A stretch of DNA of 64,000 nt, from NCBI RefSeq assembly GCF_003026815.1, contig NZ_PYOG01000003.1, positions 1 through 64,000 on the forward strand, given 5' to 3'. A program made the translations under genes and the position numbers. This stretch comes from Photobacterium damselae. Its GTDB lineage: Bacteria > Pseudomonadota > Gammaproteobacteria > Enterobacterales > Vibrionaceae. How positions within the stretch are numbered: position 1 is the first letter of the stretch; each line of letters begins with the position of its first letter. Shown here piece after piece: positions 18,553 through 27,302 of the stretch. Below the pieces are notes generated by a model, which ran no database searches, was not told where the DNA came from, and was given only the letters and a program-made list of their open reading frames with translations.

Positions 18553-19935
18553 TTAAATATAGAACTCCATCAATGATTTTGCCTTATTTTTCAACGTATT
18601 GTTATAAATAAATGGAGAATGTGTCACTGCAATTAATCCACTACAATTTGATGTTAATGCAATATCTTCAAGTAATCTTTTTTGCCAAGGAACAGATAAA
18701 GATAACTCCGGTTCATCAATAATAACAAGATAATCATCAAAGTCAGATAAGTACATATGAGCAAATAAAGAAACTATTTGTTTTTCACCTGATGATAACA
18801 ACCCTAAGTCTATTTCATTTGGTGACTCACATAAAATGAATTCGCTATTTTCAAAATCTGGTACTAGTGGTAACCTAAATTCTTTATTATCAAACTCAAA
18901 CTTTTTACCTTTTAGATAACTGTTTGTTAACTTGGCAAAAGTTCTAACTTTATCCTCTTTATTTAATTGATTTTTGTGTAAGTTCAATAATTGCTTAATC
19001 AAGTGTGCAGAAAGCATGTCAATGTCAGATGATAAACTTCCTTCATTAAGTGCATGGGCTGTTCTTCTTAAGTTAATCAAGTCATCACTAGAGAAAAACG
19101 ATCCATCTCTTTCAATCTTTTCAAAAATAGCATCTAATTCAGAATCATTGAACTTATAAGTTGGAAGCGATTCCTCTTGCATATATTCTTTTCTTAAAAT
19201 AACTCTCAAATAACCACTAGTTAAGGTTTCTAATGATGACCTAAACTCATTTTCTAATTCATTCATTTTTGAAGAAATCATAGACTGCACATCTTGCATA
19301 CCGAATTCGACCAATTCAATATGTTCTCGGTTTCTAATAAAACTAGAATGATATCTATTATATTTTTTCAAATCATCCTCTAAAGATGGGAATATTTGTT
19401 TTAAATCTCTTTCTATTCTTCTATATGTCGGTAGATATAATACATGAAAATTTAATGCTGATTCTAAAGCGACTAAACTCTGTGGAATATCATTTAATGA
19501 ATAATTAGATAGAGACAAGTCACCAAGCACTTTTCTAACTTTACTAGGACTACTAAAATTTTCATTACGTAGTTGTCCAAATAGCTTTGGTGTGAAATTA
19601 TTATAGGCTTGAGTCGCAGTTAAACCCATTGACTTAAGCTTCATTAGTAACTGAAGTATGGGGGTATCACTAGCATCATCATAAATACTCTCAATTTCTT
19701 CAAATGTAAATTTATAATCTTTTCCATCAACACCGACTTCAATACTTTTAAACTGGTACTTAAGTAGTTTTTGCCACTGACTTGTTAAGGTGTAAAAGAG
19801 TATATTAATTATTGTGCTTTTACCTAATCCATTTTCTCCAACAATAATAAGTTGATTATCATCAAATTTAACGTCAAAACTCTTATGACCATAGAGTTTT
19901 TCAATTCGAACATATTCAATTTTTGACCTTTTCAT
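18553..19935 (-). CDS. AAA/ABC-type ATPase, AriA-like (PARIS-type defence)
   Basis: This 460-residue protein is an SMC/RecF-like ATPase. The Walker A motif GENGLGKST is at residues 33-41, the signature LSSGEKQIVSLF near 380, the Walker B YLVIIDEPELSLS near 403-413 and the switch histidine in AVTHSPFIYNN near 439. A helical insert separates the two halves. The size and the tight coupling to a DUF4435 partner fit AriA, the sensor ATPase of the PARIS anti-phage system. OLD-family ATPases carry the TOPRIM domain in the same chain, whereas this one does not. The ATG at 19935 has AGGAG 7 nt ahead. A structured leader lies just upstream. Confidence 0.78.
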   Translation of the reverse strand: MKRSKIEYVRIEKLYGHKSFDVKFDDNQLIIVGENGLGKSTIINILFYTLTSQWQKLLKYQFKSIEVGVDGKDYKFTFEEIESIYDDASDTPILQLLMKLKSMGLTATQAYNNFTPKLFGQLRNENFSSPSKVRKVLGDLSLSNYSLNDIPQSLVALESALNFHVLYLPTYRRIERDLKQIFPSLEDDLKKYNRYHSSFIRNREHIELVEFGMQDVQSMISSKMNELENEFRSSLETLTSGYLRVILRKEYMQEESLPTYKFNDSELDAIFEKIERDGSFFSSDDLINLRRTAHALNEGSLSSDIDMLSAHLIKQLLNLHKNQLNKEDKVRTFAKLTNSYLKGKKFEFDNKEFRLPLVPDFENSEFILCESPNEIDLGLLSSGEKQIVSLFAHMYLSDFDDYLVIIDEPELSLSVPWQKRLLEDIALTSNCSGLIAVTHSPFIYNNTLKNKAKSLMEFYI

Positions 19936-20771
19936 ATATTTCTCCTACTAATTTATAGTGTTAAATTTAATTTCATTATTCAGGGCACTTAATAGCTTAT
20001 TAATAAGCATTCTTACTTCACGGAAGTGATGCCCCTAAAGTCAAATAATTATAATCAATTAAGTTCATAAACATAATATTCTTGATTAAATTAATTTTTT
20101 CAAAGTTTTTATTTAAAATTTAGAAAGTAAAAAAGGATTTAATCAGTATTATTAAAAACAGCACTCAAACTATAAAATCACCACGTTTTATTATAACTAT
20201 TCATATATACAGAAAATAAAACTAATTAAAAATTACGTTAATACGATATGAACGAGTATTTGATCTAACAAGGAAAGGGGCATTAATGTGCTAGTTTCAT
20301 CACTTTCTATCGAAAACAACTAGTCATCAATCCAGCCTTAATACCTACTAAGCTTATCCATGAACCCGCTATCAATATGCGTCAATTTGCTCACGCATTA
20401 TCAATGCAACAACACGAAAAATCAATAGTTTTTCCATACAAAACCACACTTAGCGCCTTGTTATTTATACTAAAAATGGAAAAACCATTCCATGGTGGAA
20501 TATTCAATTTGGAATGGTGTAGAAACGCTTCAGGACGGGATGGAACTTGAAAATTACTAGCTCAATATTCTTTAGATATCTGAAACTTTCAACAGACATA
20601 ATAGGCATTGGTTTCAATTTGGGACTCGGTGCGTACCTAATTGTGTTGGAGCCCTTATCGCAATTTGACAAATTAGGGAGTTTGATAACGCATTTTTACT
20701 CTGACAATTCGTTACTTGCCTATTAAGCATATTCAAAGATAATAAAACCATGCTTATTATGGATTTTGAAA
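19936..20771. other. Gene-poor flank of the accessory island
   Basis: This stretch of over 800 bp has no convincing gene. It holds the structured leader of the ATPase-DUF4435 operon and then AT-rich DNA. An inverted repeat, ACCATTCCA at 20484-20492 and TGGAATGGT at 20510-20518, lies in the middle. A 57-codon open frame at 20377-20550 has no ribosome site and no recognisable family. I see no integrase, tRNA or clear attachment repeat. Confidence 0.45.
19983..20034. promoter_or_regulatory. Three-way-junction element upstream of the defence operon
   Basis: An outer stem GGGCA (19983-19987) with TGCCC (20030-20034) encloses two inner hairpins: the perfect 14-base palindrome GCTTATTAATAAGC at 19995-20008 and ACTTC.ACG.GAAGT at 20015-20027. 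It ends about 48 bp from the ATPase start and could act as a leader RNA structure or a DNA-binding site. Confidence 0.4.
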
Positions 20772-21290
20772 ATGAAAATAGTCAAAACGGCGATACTTCT
20801 TACTGCCCTATTCGCTTATGCTCCATCTGCGATAAGTGACGCTGTCACAAATAGTAATCAAGAAGAAATCTTTAATGACATCCAAAATGATACTATTTAT
20901 GGCTCATGGAAGATTAAAACGCCACAAAAAATAGGGAAACGAATTATTGCTGGCGCTTTGTACTTCGAAAAAAACGAGCAAGACCAGAACCAGTTCACTT
21001 TTGCCCTATTAGAGTCAAATGGTCATCATGGTTGTACTGATTTTATCGCGAATGGTCATGTGGAGTTTATTAAAGATGGTGATGTGTTTGCTCAGCAAGG
21101 ATATTGGAAGTTTTTTATTGATGAGGACGTAAAAACGCTTCATTCTGGCGATCTATTCCGAGCGGAGGATCATCTTATTCTAAAGCTTAATAATGCCAAT
21201 GATGAGTTAATTTTACAACCAGTATCAAAAGATCAATTAGAACACGATGTCTCGGTTGCTTGTCAGGCTAACAAAGATATTCCTGAATGA
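20772..21290 (+). CDS. Hypothetical secreted protein
   Basis: The protein starts with a signal peptide (MKIVKTAILLTALFAYAPSAISDA) and continues as a small soluble domain of about 150 residues. Visible landmarks are IYGSWKIKTPQKIGKR, HHGCTDFIANGHVEF and a second cysteine near the C-terminus (VACQANK), which could form a disulfide. I do not recognise a family. The ATG at 20772 is preferred over a TTG two codons earlier. It is the first ordinary gene after the defence island and has a shared terminator at its end. Confidence 0.65.
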   Translation: MKIVKTAILLTALFAYAPSAISDAVTNSNQEEIFNDIQNDTIYGSWKIKTPQKIGKRIIAGALYFEKNEQDQNQFTFALLESNGHHGCTDFIANGHVEFIKDGDVFAQQGYWKFFIDEDVKTLHSGDLFRAEDHLILKLNNANDELILQPVSKDQLEHDVSVACQANKDIPE

Positions 21291-21327
21291 TTTCAATTCA
21301 TTAGGCTCGGAAAACATCATAGATATA

Positions 21328-21362
21328 AAGCCAAATAATAAATTGATAGTTTTATTTGGCTT
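21328..21362. terminator. Bidirectional terminator
   Basis: AAGCCAAATAA at 21328-21338 pairs with TTATTTGGCTT at 21352-21362, between the convergent secreted-protein and GNAT genes. Confidence 0.8.
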
Positions 21363-21379
21363 CATACCGTGATTATTAA

Positions 21380-21886
21380 CTATTCAAAGAATGCTGGATG
21401 ATAGCTTACCTCACCAGATGGGATCTCACCTTCTAATGCTTTAACCAAAAAGAATTCAGGCGGCACACCATCAAGAGTCAGTTTTGGTGAAGGTGTAAAC
21501 CCAAAGCGAGTATAGTATTCAGGCTCACCTAGAAGAACGACACCTTTAAAACCTAATTCTTGTGCTTGTAATATCCCTTGCTGGATAAGCGCATGACCAA
21601 TCCCCTTACCTTGTTGGCTTGGAATCACAGATACCGGTCCAAGGCCGCACCATTGGCTCTCCTTTCCATTAATGCGTACAGGAGAAAATGCGATATGCCC
21701 AACAAGTTGCGAATCATCTTCACACACAAGCGAAATAGTCAGCGCATTACTCTCACGAAGTTTATTTACAATGAGATGTTCTGTTGGCTTTGCGCCTGGT
21801 TCATGATGTGGGTGATTTTCAAATGCTGCATAAGTTAGTGATTCGATCTGTTCGATATCTAATGGGCTTTCAGCTCTAATATTCAT
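21380..21886 (-). CDS. GNAT family N-acetyltransferase (YhbS-like)
   Basis: A 168-residue acetyltransferase of the GNAT fold. The acetyl-CoA binding loop is QQGKGIGHALIQQG, preceded by the beta-strand WCGLGPVSVIPS and followed by LLGEPEYYTRFGF. These blocks match the YhbS group, whose substrates are mostly unknown. It is cytoplasmic. It stands on the same strand as the methyltransferase-like gene upstream, but the 74-bp gap suggests its own promoter. Confidence 0.87.
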   Translation of the reverse strand: MNIRAESPLDIEQIESLTYAAFENHPHHEPGAKPTEHLIVNKLRESNALTISLVCEDDSQLVGHIAFSPVRINGKESQWCGLGPVSVIPSQQGKGIGHALIQQGILQAQELGFKGVVLLGEPEYYTRFGFTPSPKLTLDGVPPEFFLVKALEGEIPSGEVSYHPAFFE

Positions 21887-21960
21887 AGCGTTATATTCTT
21901 TGTTAATTATGTATATGGCTAAACTATAAAGTGTAAAGCTATAGACAGGTCAATAAAAAA

Positions 21961-22419
21961 TTATAACCATCTTCGCACTTTTTTCTGGTAGTTCGTGTAC
22001 TCATTGCCAAAACGCAACCACAATGCTCGCTCTTCTGGTTGAATCTGAAATCGGTCTAAATACCAGATAAAACCCAAGACAAAAACTAAAGTTAGCGGGG
22101 CTTGCAACCACATAGTAAGAGCCGCGGAACAGAGCACAAAACCAATATACATAGGGTTGCGACTTATTTTAAATATCCCATGTTGAACCAGTTCACTCGC
22201 TTTTTCTGGCACCATTGGATCCACTGTAGTTTGAGCAAGACGAAACGAATAAACCGCAGAAAAGCAGAATAGTAAACCAACAATCATTAATGTTAGTGCT
22301 AGCATCAAATAGATTGGATTAGGCATAGTGAATACGCTGTGCTCAGAAAATAAAGGGAGCAGGCAAAACATAATAAGGAGTTGAACCAAGGGCGGAATTT
22401 TCTTTTCAAGTCTGATCAT
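21961..22419 (-). CDS. Isoprenylcysteine methyltransferase-family membrane protein
   Basis: A 152-residue integral membrane protein with about four helices and the ICMT/PEMT signature RNPMYIGFVLCSAALTMW followed by EERALWLRFGNEYTNYQKKVRRWL. Eukaryotic relatives methylate prenylated cysteines or phospholipids with S-adenosylmethionine; the bacterial members are common and mostly uncharacterised. GAGAGG precedes the ATG at 22419. The methyl acceptor is unknown. Confidence 0.83.
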   Translation of the reverse strand: MIRLEKKIPPLVQLLIMFCLLPLFSEHSVFTMPNPIYLMLALTLMIVGLLFCFSAVYSFRLAQTTVDPMVPEKASELVQHGIFKISRNPMYIGFVLCSAALTMWLQAPLTLVFVLGFIWYLDRFQIQPEERALWLRFGNEYTNYQKKVRRWL

Positions 22420-22469
22420 GCTGCCTCTCTACACAAACATTGTTGTTTACTTTGCATACAGAGTAATAA

Positions 22470-22497
22470 AAAAGCATGCGGTTGAATGCATGCTTTT
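22470..22497 (-). terminator. Terminator of the alpha/beta hydrolase gene
   Basis: AAAAGCATGC at 22470-22479 pairs with GCATGCTTTT at 22488-22497 about 35 bp past the hydrolase stop, with T-runs on both strands. Confidence 0.85.
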
Positions 22498-22531
22498 ACG
22501 AATCATTTTCAGTCTCAAATTATGATCACAG

Positions 22532-23344
22532 TTAGATATGCTTTGCTAAAAACTGTTGCAGCTTTTCTGTGACCAGTTCTGGTTGCTCAAGGTTAGATAT
22601 ATGTCCTGCTTGTGGAATAACCACATATTCACTGTCTTTGATCGCATCATGCATTAATTGTGCTTCTAGCGGTGGACGAGGCATATCTTCCATTCCCACC
22701 ATGATCAGTGTTGGTAGTTGCAAATGTTCAATATCATCAAATGTATCACGACGACCAAAAACCATCTTGCCAACTCGTGCAACGGCTTGAGCTTTATCAC
22801 CTTGAAGTGCCGCTAATGAGCTACGAAACGCACTGACTAATTCAGGGTTTTGCTGTTCACCATTGCGAGCAAAAAACATTGGCGTTACTACATCAATCAT
22901 CGGTGGCGGTACCATCTTCAATTCAGCAATAGTATCAAGCATTTGGAAATATTTGGCACAGGTTACCTCTGGCTCATAACCGATAAACGTATCCATCATA
23001 ACTAGAGCTTGAACTCGCCCTTGAGCTTTGATCGCTAATTCAGCCCCCCACATACCACCAACAGATAAACCAACAATGGCAAATTTATCAATCTTTAGGT
23101 GATCAAGCAGAGCTAAAACATCATCGGCATAATCGCGTAACGTATTGGTTGAACTTGGCGCGGCATCTGAACCACCATGAGCCCACAAATCAGGAACAAT
23201 ACAGCGATAGTGCTGGCTAAGTACATCTATCTGAGGTTGCCACATTTTGTGATCCCATAAATAGCTGTGACCAAAGACAATCACAGGGCCTGTACCTTGG
23301 TCTAAATACGTCATGGTTTGAGAACCAACAGAAAATGTTTGCAT
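22532..23344 (-). CDS. Alpha/beta-fold hydrolase
   Basis: This 270-residue cytoplasmic enzyme has the alpha/beta hydrolase fold. The oxyanion segment VIFGHSYLWDHKMW, the nucleophile elbow GLSVGG (serine near residue 94), an acidic residue in MVGMEDMPRP and the histidine in PQAGHISNLEQP form the usual triad. The sequence is like the lactone or ester hydrolases of the family. There is no cofactor domain and no close metabolic neighbour to suggest the substrate. It has its own terminator. Confidence 0.88.
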   Translation of the reverse strand: MQTFSVGSQTMTYLDQGTGPVIVFGHSYLWDHKMWQPQIDVLSQHYRCIVPDLWAHGGSDAAPSSTNTLRDYADDVLALLDHLKIDKFAIVGLSVGGMWGAELAIKAQGRVQALVMMDTFIGYEPEVTCAKYFQMLDTIAELKMVPPPMIDVVTPMFFARNGEQQNPELVSAFRSSLAALQGDKAQAVARVGKMVFGRRDTFDDIEHLQLPTLIMVGMEDMPRPPLEAQLMHDAIKDSEYVVIPQAGHISNLEQPELVTEKLQQFLAKHI

Positions 23345-23490
23345 CCTTTATCCTTCGAGGCAAATGTTAACCCGTAACTGGGTATACTTATAGCACATTT
23401 AATCATAAATAAACTACTAGTTAACTACAGCTTAGTCCTGAAAAATAGTTATAATTACAAAGCCATACTAAAAACGACAGGTACTTACTT

Positions 23491-24165
23491 TTGCTGATCA
23501 CAACCAATCACGTTTACAAATCCGATGCACTTAGCTGGCTAAAGGAAATTCAAGATCAGTCTATCGATCTGGTTATTACTGATCCCCCTTATGAATCTCT
23601 AGAAAAGCATCGCGCAGTCGGCACTACAACTCGATTGAAGCAAAGTAAAGGATCCAGCAACGATTGGTTTCGTATTCTACCTAATGATCAATTTGAACCT
23701 TTATTACAAGAGATCTATCGAGTTCTCAAAAAGAATTCGCACTTTTATTTGTTCTGCGATCAAGAGACGATGTTTATCGTAAAACCTATTGCGGAGAAAA
23801 TTGGGTTTAAATTTTGGAAACCTATCGTGTGGGATAAATGTGCAATCGGCATGGGATACCATTACCGCTCTCGCTATGAATTTATTCTGTTTTTTGAGAA
23901 AGGTAAGCGGAAACTGAACGATTTGAGTGTTCCTGATGTTTTAGAATTTAAGCGCGTGTGGCGAGGATACCCAACAGAAAAACCCGTTGAACTTCTAAAA
24001 ACATTAATAGCCCAAAGTAGTGAGCCTAACGATATTGTTATCGATCCATTCTTTGGTTCAGGCTCAACATTGGTGGCAGCCAGTCAACTTCAGCGCTATT
24101 ACATAGGTTGCGATGTTTCCGACAATGCCCATCAGCATTTTAGTCAACGTATTTCAGAGCTCTAA
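23491..24165 (+). CDS. Solitary DNA adenine/cytosine-N4 methyltransferase
   Basis: An amino-methyltransferase of the N6/N4 class with beta-type motif order. The catalytic DPPY is at residues 31-34 and the SAM-binding DPFFGSGST at about 185-193, preceded by the target region and RGYPTEKPVELLKTLI. At 224 residues it is compact. The start is a TTG at 23491. No restriction enzyme gene is nearby, so it is probably an orphan methylase that marks DNA for regulation or protects it. The last 12 bp overlap the end of the convergent HD-hydrolase gene. The recognition sequence cannot be read. Confidence 0.88.
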   Translation: MLITTNHVYKSDALSWLKEIQDQSIDLVITDPPYESLEKHRAVGTTTRLKQSKGSSNDWFRILPNDQFEPLLQEIYRVLKKNSHFYLFCDQETMFIVKPIAEKIGFKFWKPIVWDKCAIGMGYHYRSRYEFILFFEKGKRKLNDLSVPDVLEFKRVWRGYPTEKPVELLKTLIAQSSEPNDIVIDPFFGSGSTLVAASQLQRYYIGCDVSDNAHQHFSQRISEL

Positions 24166-24783
24166 CTCCAACTGTTTTAGATAGGCGTACATAAACTCAG
24201 TGCGCCTCCCCGCCTCTTCTTGAGCCGATCTGGTGTTCATTGTGTCGGTGAGTTTTAGTAACTTGGTATAAAAGTGATCAAGCGTATATTGGCTATCATC
24301 AGGTGATCGCTGCTGGCAGAAAGGATCATCAAGCTGATAAAGCGGCCTTTTAAGCTTTGCACTAACTAAAATACATCGCGTTACCCCAATAGCTCCTAAC
24401 GCATCAAGGCGATCGGCATCTTGCACAATTTGAGCTTCTAAGGTTGTTGGTGTGACTTGCGCACTGAAACTGTGAGCGACAATTGCATGGTGAATCGCTT
24501 CAAAATACTCAGATGGGTAGCCAATACTGTTTAAAAATTCGACTGCTTTGTCTGCTGCTTTGTACGAGCTTAAATGACGGTCTGGATGATCTTTTGGATA
24601 AGAAAAGCAATCATGCAAGTAAGCCGCAGGTAGAACAATTGCTATGTTCGCCCCCTCTTGCTGACATAACATTTTGGCACTTTTAACCACCCTAAGTATG
24701 TGGTCGACATCATGTGCCATATCTTGGCTCATTTCTGATTTTAAATACTCAACTAAATCGACTTCAAATGCCAAGCAATCCAT
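24154..24783 (-). CDS. HD-domain phosphohydrolase (YedJ-like)
   Basis: A 209-residue metal-dependent phosphohydrolase. The HD-domain ligands appear as AHDVDHILRV, AYLHDCF, EAIHHAIVAHS and VQDADRLDALGAIGVTR, in the order and spacing of E. coli YedJ. The family acts on phosphate esters; the natural substrate is not established. The gene ends 12 bp inside the convergent methyltransferase gene. Confidence 0.87.
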   Translation of the reverse strand: MDCLAFEVDLVEYLKSEMSQDMAHDVDHILRVVKSAKMLCQQEGANIAIVLPAAYLHDCFSYPKDHPDRHLSSYKAADKAVEFLNSIGYPSEYFEAIHHAIVAHSFSAQVTPTTLEAQIVQDADRLDALGAIGVTRCILVSAKLKRPLYQLDDPFCQQRSPDDSQYTLDHFYTKLLKLTDTMNTRSAQEEAGRRTEFMYAYLKQLELEL

Positions 24784-24815
24784 TTTATTTCCTTATTAAA
24801 CCCACTAACGATGAG

Positions 24816-24843
24816 AAAAAAGAGCAACCCATTCGCTGCTCTT
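24816..24843 (-). terminator. Terminator of the second MATE gene
   Basis: AAGAGCA at 24820-24826 pairs with TGCTCTT at 24837-24843. The minus-strand side ends in a T-run, just after the MATE stop at 24851. Confidence 0.85.
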
Positions 24844-24850
24844 CTTCTGT

Positions 24851-26200
24851 TTATTCGTGACGATCACAATATTTAATTTTAACTTTTTTGATCCCTTGCT
24901 GATAAAACACCCATGCCATGATGCCCGCAGCAAAGTTACCTAACATCGCTCCAACAAACAGACCATGTAAGCCAGCCAGTTTCGCTCCCAACCAAAGTAG
25001 AGGCAAGAAGCAAACAAACAGACGTAAACCCGAAATAACCAAAGCGCGCATTGGGAGTGCCAACGCATTACAGATCGACACCATCAACATACAGATACCT
25101 AAAGAGCCTAAACTGATAGGTACCCAAGTAAGGTGAATAAGTAAGATAGAGCTTACAGATTGTTCTGGTGTGAGTAGCGTAACAAGGTATGGTGCCACCA
25201 GCCATAAAATTACTGCGATAACCAATTGCCATACAAGCACAAATCGAACAGCAATAGAAACTAATGCTTTGATCTTTGCAATCTCTTTGCTGCCAAGCAT
25301 ACGACCAACCATTGGAGGCATAGCCATGGTTAACGCTAACACAGTTACAATTGAGAAAAACTCTAAACGTGACCCCATTGCCCAAGCAGCAACTGCAGAT
25401 GCGCCAAAACCCGCCACTAATTTGGTTGCGACCATTGAAGAGACTGGCGGTAATAACTGACTTAACATCGCTGGAGCCATAATATGCCCCAGTTCCTTAA
25501 TGGAATAAATAATATCCAGCCCATGCCAGTTAAAGCTCATCCATTGACGTTTCATTACGAGAGGAAAAACAATCAGCATACCTAAAGAGAAAGAGGCAAT
25601 CGTCGCCCAGGCAGCACCATTAATACCTAAACCAAACTTAAAGATGAACAGAGGATCTAGTACCATATTAAGGACACTGGTTATCATCATCATAACGCCA
25701 GGAAGCATGGTGTTACCATTGGCTCGGCATAAACTGTAAGCAAAATAGAGCATAGCTCCAACCCAAGTACTGCCTAACCAAACTGGCCAATAATCCTGAA
25801 TTACGGGATAGACATTAGCAGGAGCATCTAACAGCTGCAAAATCGGCTCTCGAATAGCCCAAATCAGTAAACAGATGAGAAATACACCAACCGCACCAGT
25901 TGCGACAACCAGTCCACCAAGTTGCTTGGCTCGTTGAATTTCATTAGCGCCAATAACTCGAGAAATCAGTGCTGTTGTTGCAATCCCAAGCCCAACTTGT
26001 AAGCCAATCACCACCATCCCCATAGGTAGAGTGAAACCTTGAGCGGCAAGAGGAAGAACGCCCAATTGACCAATAAATGCACTATCAACTAGTTGGAAGC
26101 TCATTAAAGAGAGGACGCCAAACAGCATTGGCCACGTCATGGTAAATAACTGACGTGCAAGGCCCGGAAAATGTTCTGATTGTTGAGATGATGATCGCAT
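24851..26200 (-). CDS. MATE family efflux transporter, second copy
   Basis: A 449-residue inner-membrane MATE transporter, about twelve helices. The N-terminal half shows MTWPMLFGVLSLMSFQLVDSAFIGQLG and ATTALISRVIGANE, typical of the NorM/DinF side of the family. It is not a recent duplicate of the gene at 14 kb. Vibrio homologues export drugs with sodium, but the substrate is not predictable. The following gene on the same strand is the HD hydrolase, separated by a terminator. Confidence 0.92.
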   Translation of the reverse strand: MRSSSQQSEHFPGLARQLFTMTWPMLFGVLSLMSFQLVDSAFIGQLGVLPLAAQGFTLPMGMVVIGLQVGLGIATTALISRVIGANEIQRAKQLGGLVVATGAVGVFLICLLIWAIREPILQLLDAPANVYPVIQDYWPVWLGSTWVGAMLYFAYSLCRANGNTMLPGVMMMITSVLNMVLDPLFIFKFGLGINGAAWATIASFSLGMLIVFPLVMKRQWMSFNWHGLDIIYSIKELGHIMAPAMLSQLLPPVSSMVATKLVAGFGASAVAAWAMGSRLEFFSIVTVLALTMAMPPMVGRMLGSKEIAKIKALVSIAVRFVLVWQLVIAVILWLVAPYLVTLLTPEQSVSSILLIHLTWVPISLGSLGICMLMVSICNALALPMRALVISGLRLFVCFLPLLWLGAKLAGLHGLFVGAMLGNFAAGIMAWVFYQQGIKKVKIKYCDRHE

Positions 26201-26343
26201 GATGAAACGCTATTTTTGCAAATTATCCTAGTAGTTTACTGGGTTTTATTCGGTAATAATAGCGTCTAATGTATTGTGGTATGAAGCCTTGCATAATGTT
26301 AACAAGGCTACGGTTTATGATGGTTAATAATTATTGATACCAA

Positions 26344-26922
26344 TTAGCGTATGACTAACTTAACCAAATCGGCAGGTCGATAGTAGAGCGATTTAAGAAC
26401 TTTACCTTGACGAATGATCTTATCTTCTAGCTCAACATCTTTAGCACACTTCACAATAAGGTACTCGCCCTTCGGAGTTGAAGTCACTTCGATATTTTGT
26501 TTCGCATAATGGGCTTGAGTGTCATCGAACTCTTGTTGATTACGACATACTTTACTCATATTACTCGAGTGAATTTCATCCCAACAGGCGACAAAATCAA
26601 TATTTAGACGCTGTGCTATCTGAAGTAGCAAATCAATCAAATAGCTTATGCCTAAGTTATCAGAGACTTGCTTATCACCAAGATGAACTAAACGACCCAT
26701 TAAAACATAAACAGAATCAACAATAGCATCGGCTTGCTCAACTAAAGAATCAGCTTCGGCAAGCTCAGTCATTTCCTCAACAGCGAGAGAAGTGTGTAGT
26801 GTATCTGATTGTTCATTAAGAGATTCTGGCGCTTCAATAGCTAAATCAAAGGTCTCTCTAAACTCTCGAATATCACGATAGAGATGGTCATATAAGGGTT
26901 GGTCTAAAACAGTCAATTTCAT
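26344..26922 (-). CDS. Phosphoribosyl-ATP pyrophosphohydrolase/MazG-like protein
   Basis: A 192-residue cytoplasmic protein. The stretch LAVEEMTELAEADSLVEQADAIVDSVYVLMG has the acidic E-E-x-x-E plus D-x-x-x-D pattern of the all-alpha NTP pyrophosphatase superfamily, whose members clear non-canonical nucleotides. The C-terminal half (TPKGEYLIVKCAKDVELEDKIIRQGKVLKS) is an extra domain that I do not recognise. I chose the ATG at 26922 with AAGGA ahead over a longer upstream frame. The nucleotide substrate is unknown. Confidence 0.72.
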   Translation of the reverse strand: MKLTVLDQPLYDHLYRDIREFRETFDLAIEAPESLNEQSDTLHTSLAVEEMTELAEADSLVEQADAIVDSVYVLMGRLVHLGDKQVSDNLGISYLIDLLLQIAQRLNIDFVACWDEIHSSNMSKVCRNQQEFDDTQAHYAKQNIEVTSTPKGEYLIVKCAKDVELEDKIIRQGKVLKSLYYRPADLVKLVIR

Positions 26923-27302
26923 ATCGCGATTCCTTTTCGAGTAACAAACAGCGGGCGATCGTAATCCAAACTGAACCAAGTTACAAAGGCAATATGATTA
27001 TTTTGATAAAACTATGACAGTTCATTTCTATTCTTTATACTCAGCCTAAATCAAACGAAATAAGCTTTGTTTTCTATATTAAAGTCACTTGGATCTCTAT
27101 ATTAAAGTCACTTGGAGCTCTCATCTTTTCATGCCAGAGCGACTTCCTAATTTATAGAACAAAAATACTCACTTTATTTGCGGTTAGGTTTAAACTAATA
27201 GTAATCCTACCTATACCATTTCATGTCTATTGAGCATAAAATACAGTTATGCAAGGTTATGAAAACTCAATTTCATAGCAGAGATTTTCTGTTGGAGCAG
27301 TA
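26923..27302. repeat. Intergenic region with a 23-bp tandem duplication
   Basis: The 21-mer TCTATATTAAAGTCACTTGGA occurs at 27073-27093 and again at 27096-27116 with a two-base spacer. Its complement starts with the CCAAGTGACTTT found at repeat ends near 6.4 kb and 49.1 kb. The rest of the gap should hold the divergent promoters of the MazG-like and phosphodiesterase genes; no hairpin or reading frame stands out. Confidence 0.7.

Noticed and set aside
20377-20550. 57-codon plus-strand frame reading MRQFAHALSM...
   Set aside because: No ribosome site, no family resemblance, and it lies across an inverted repeat; may be a remnant but cannot be supported.
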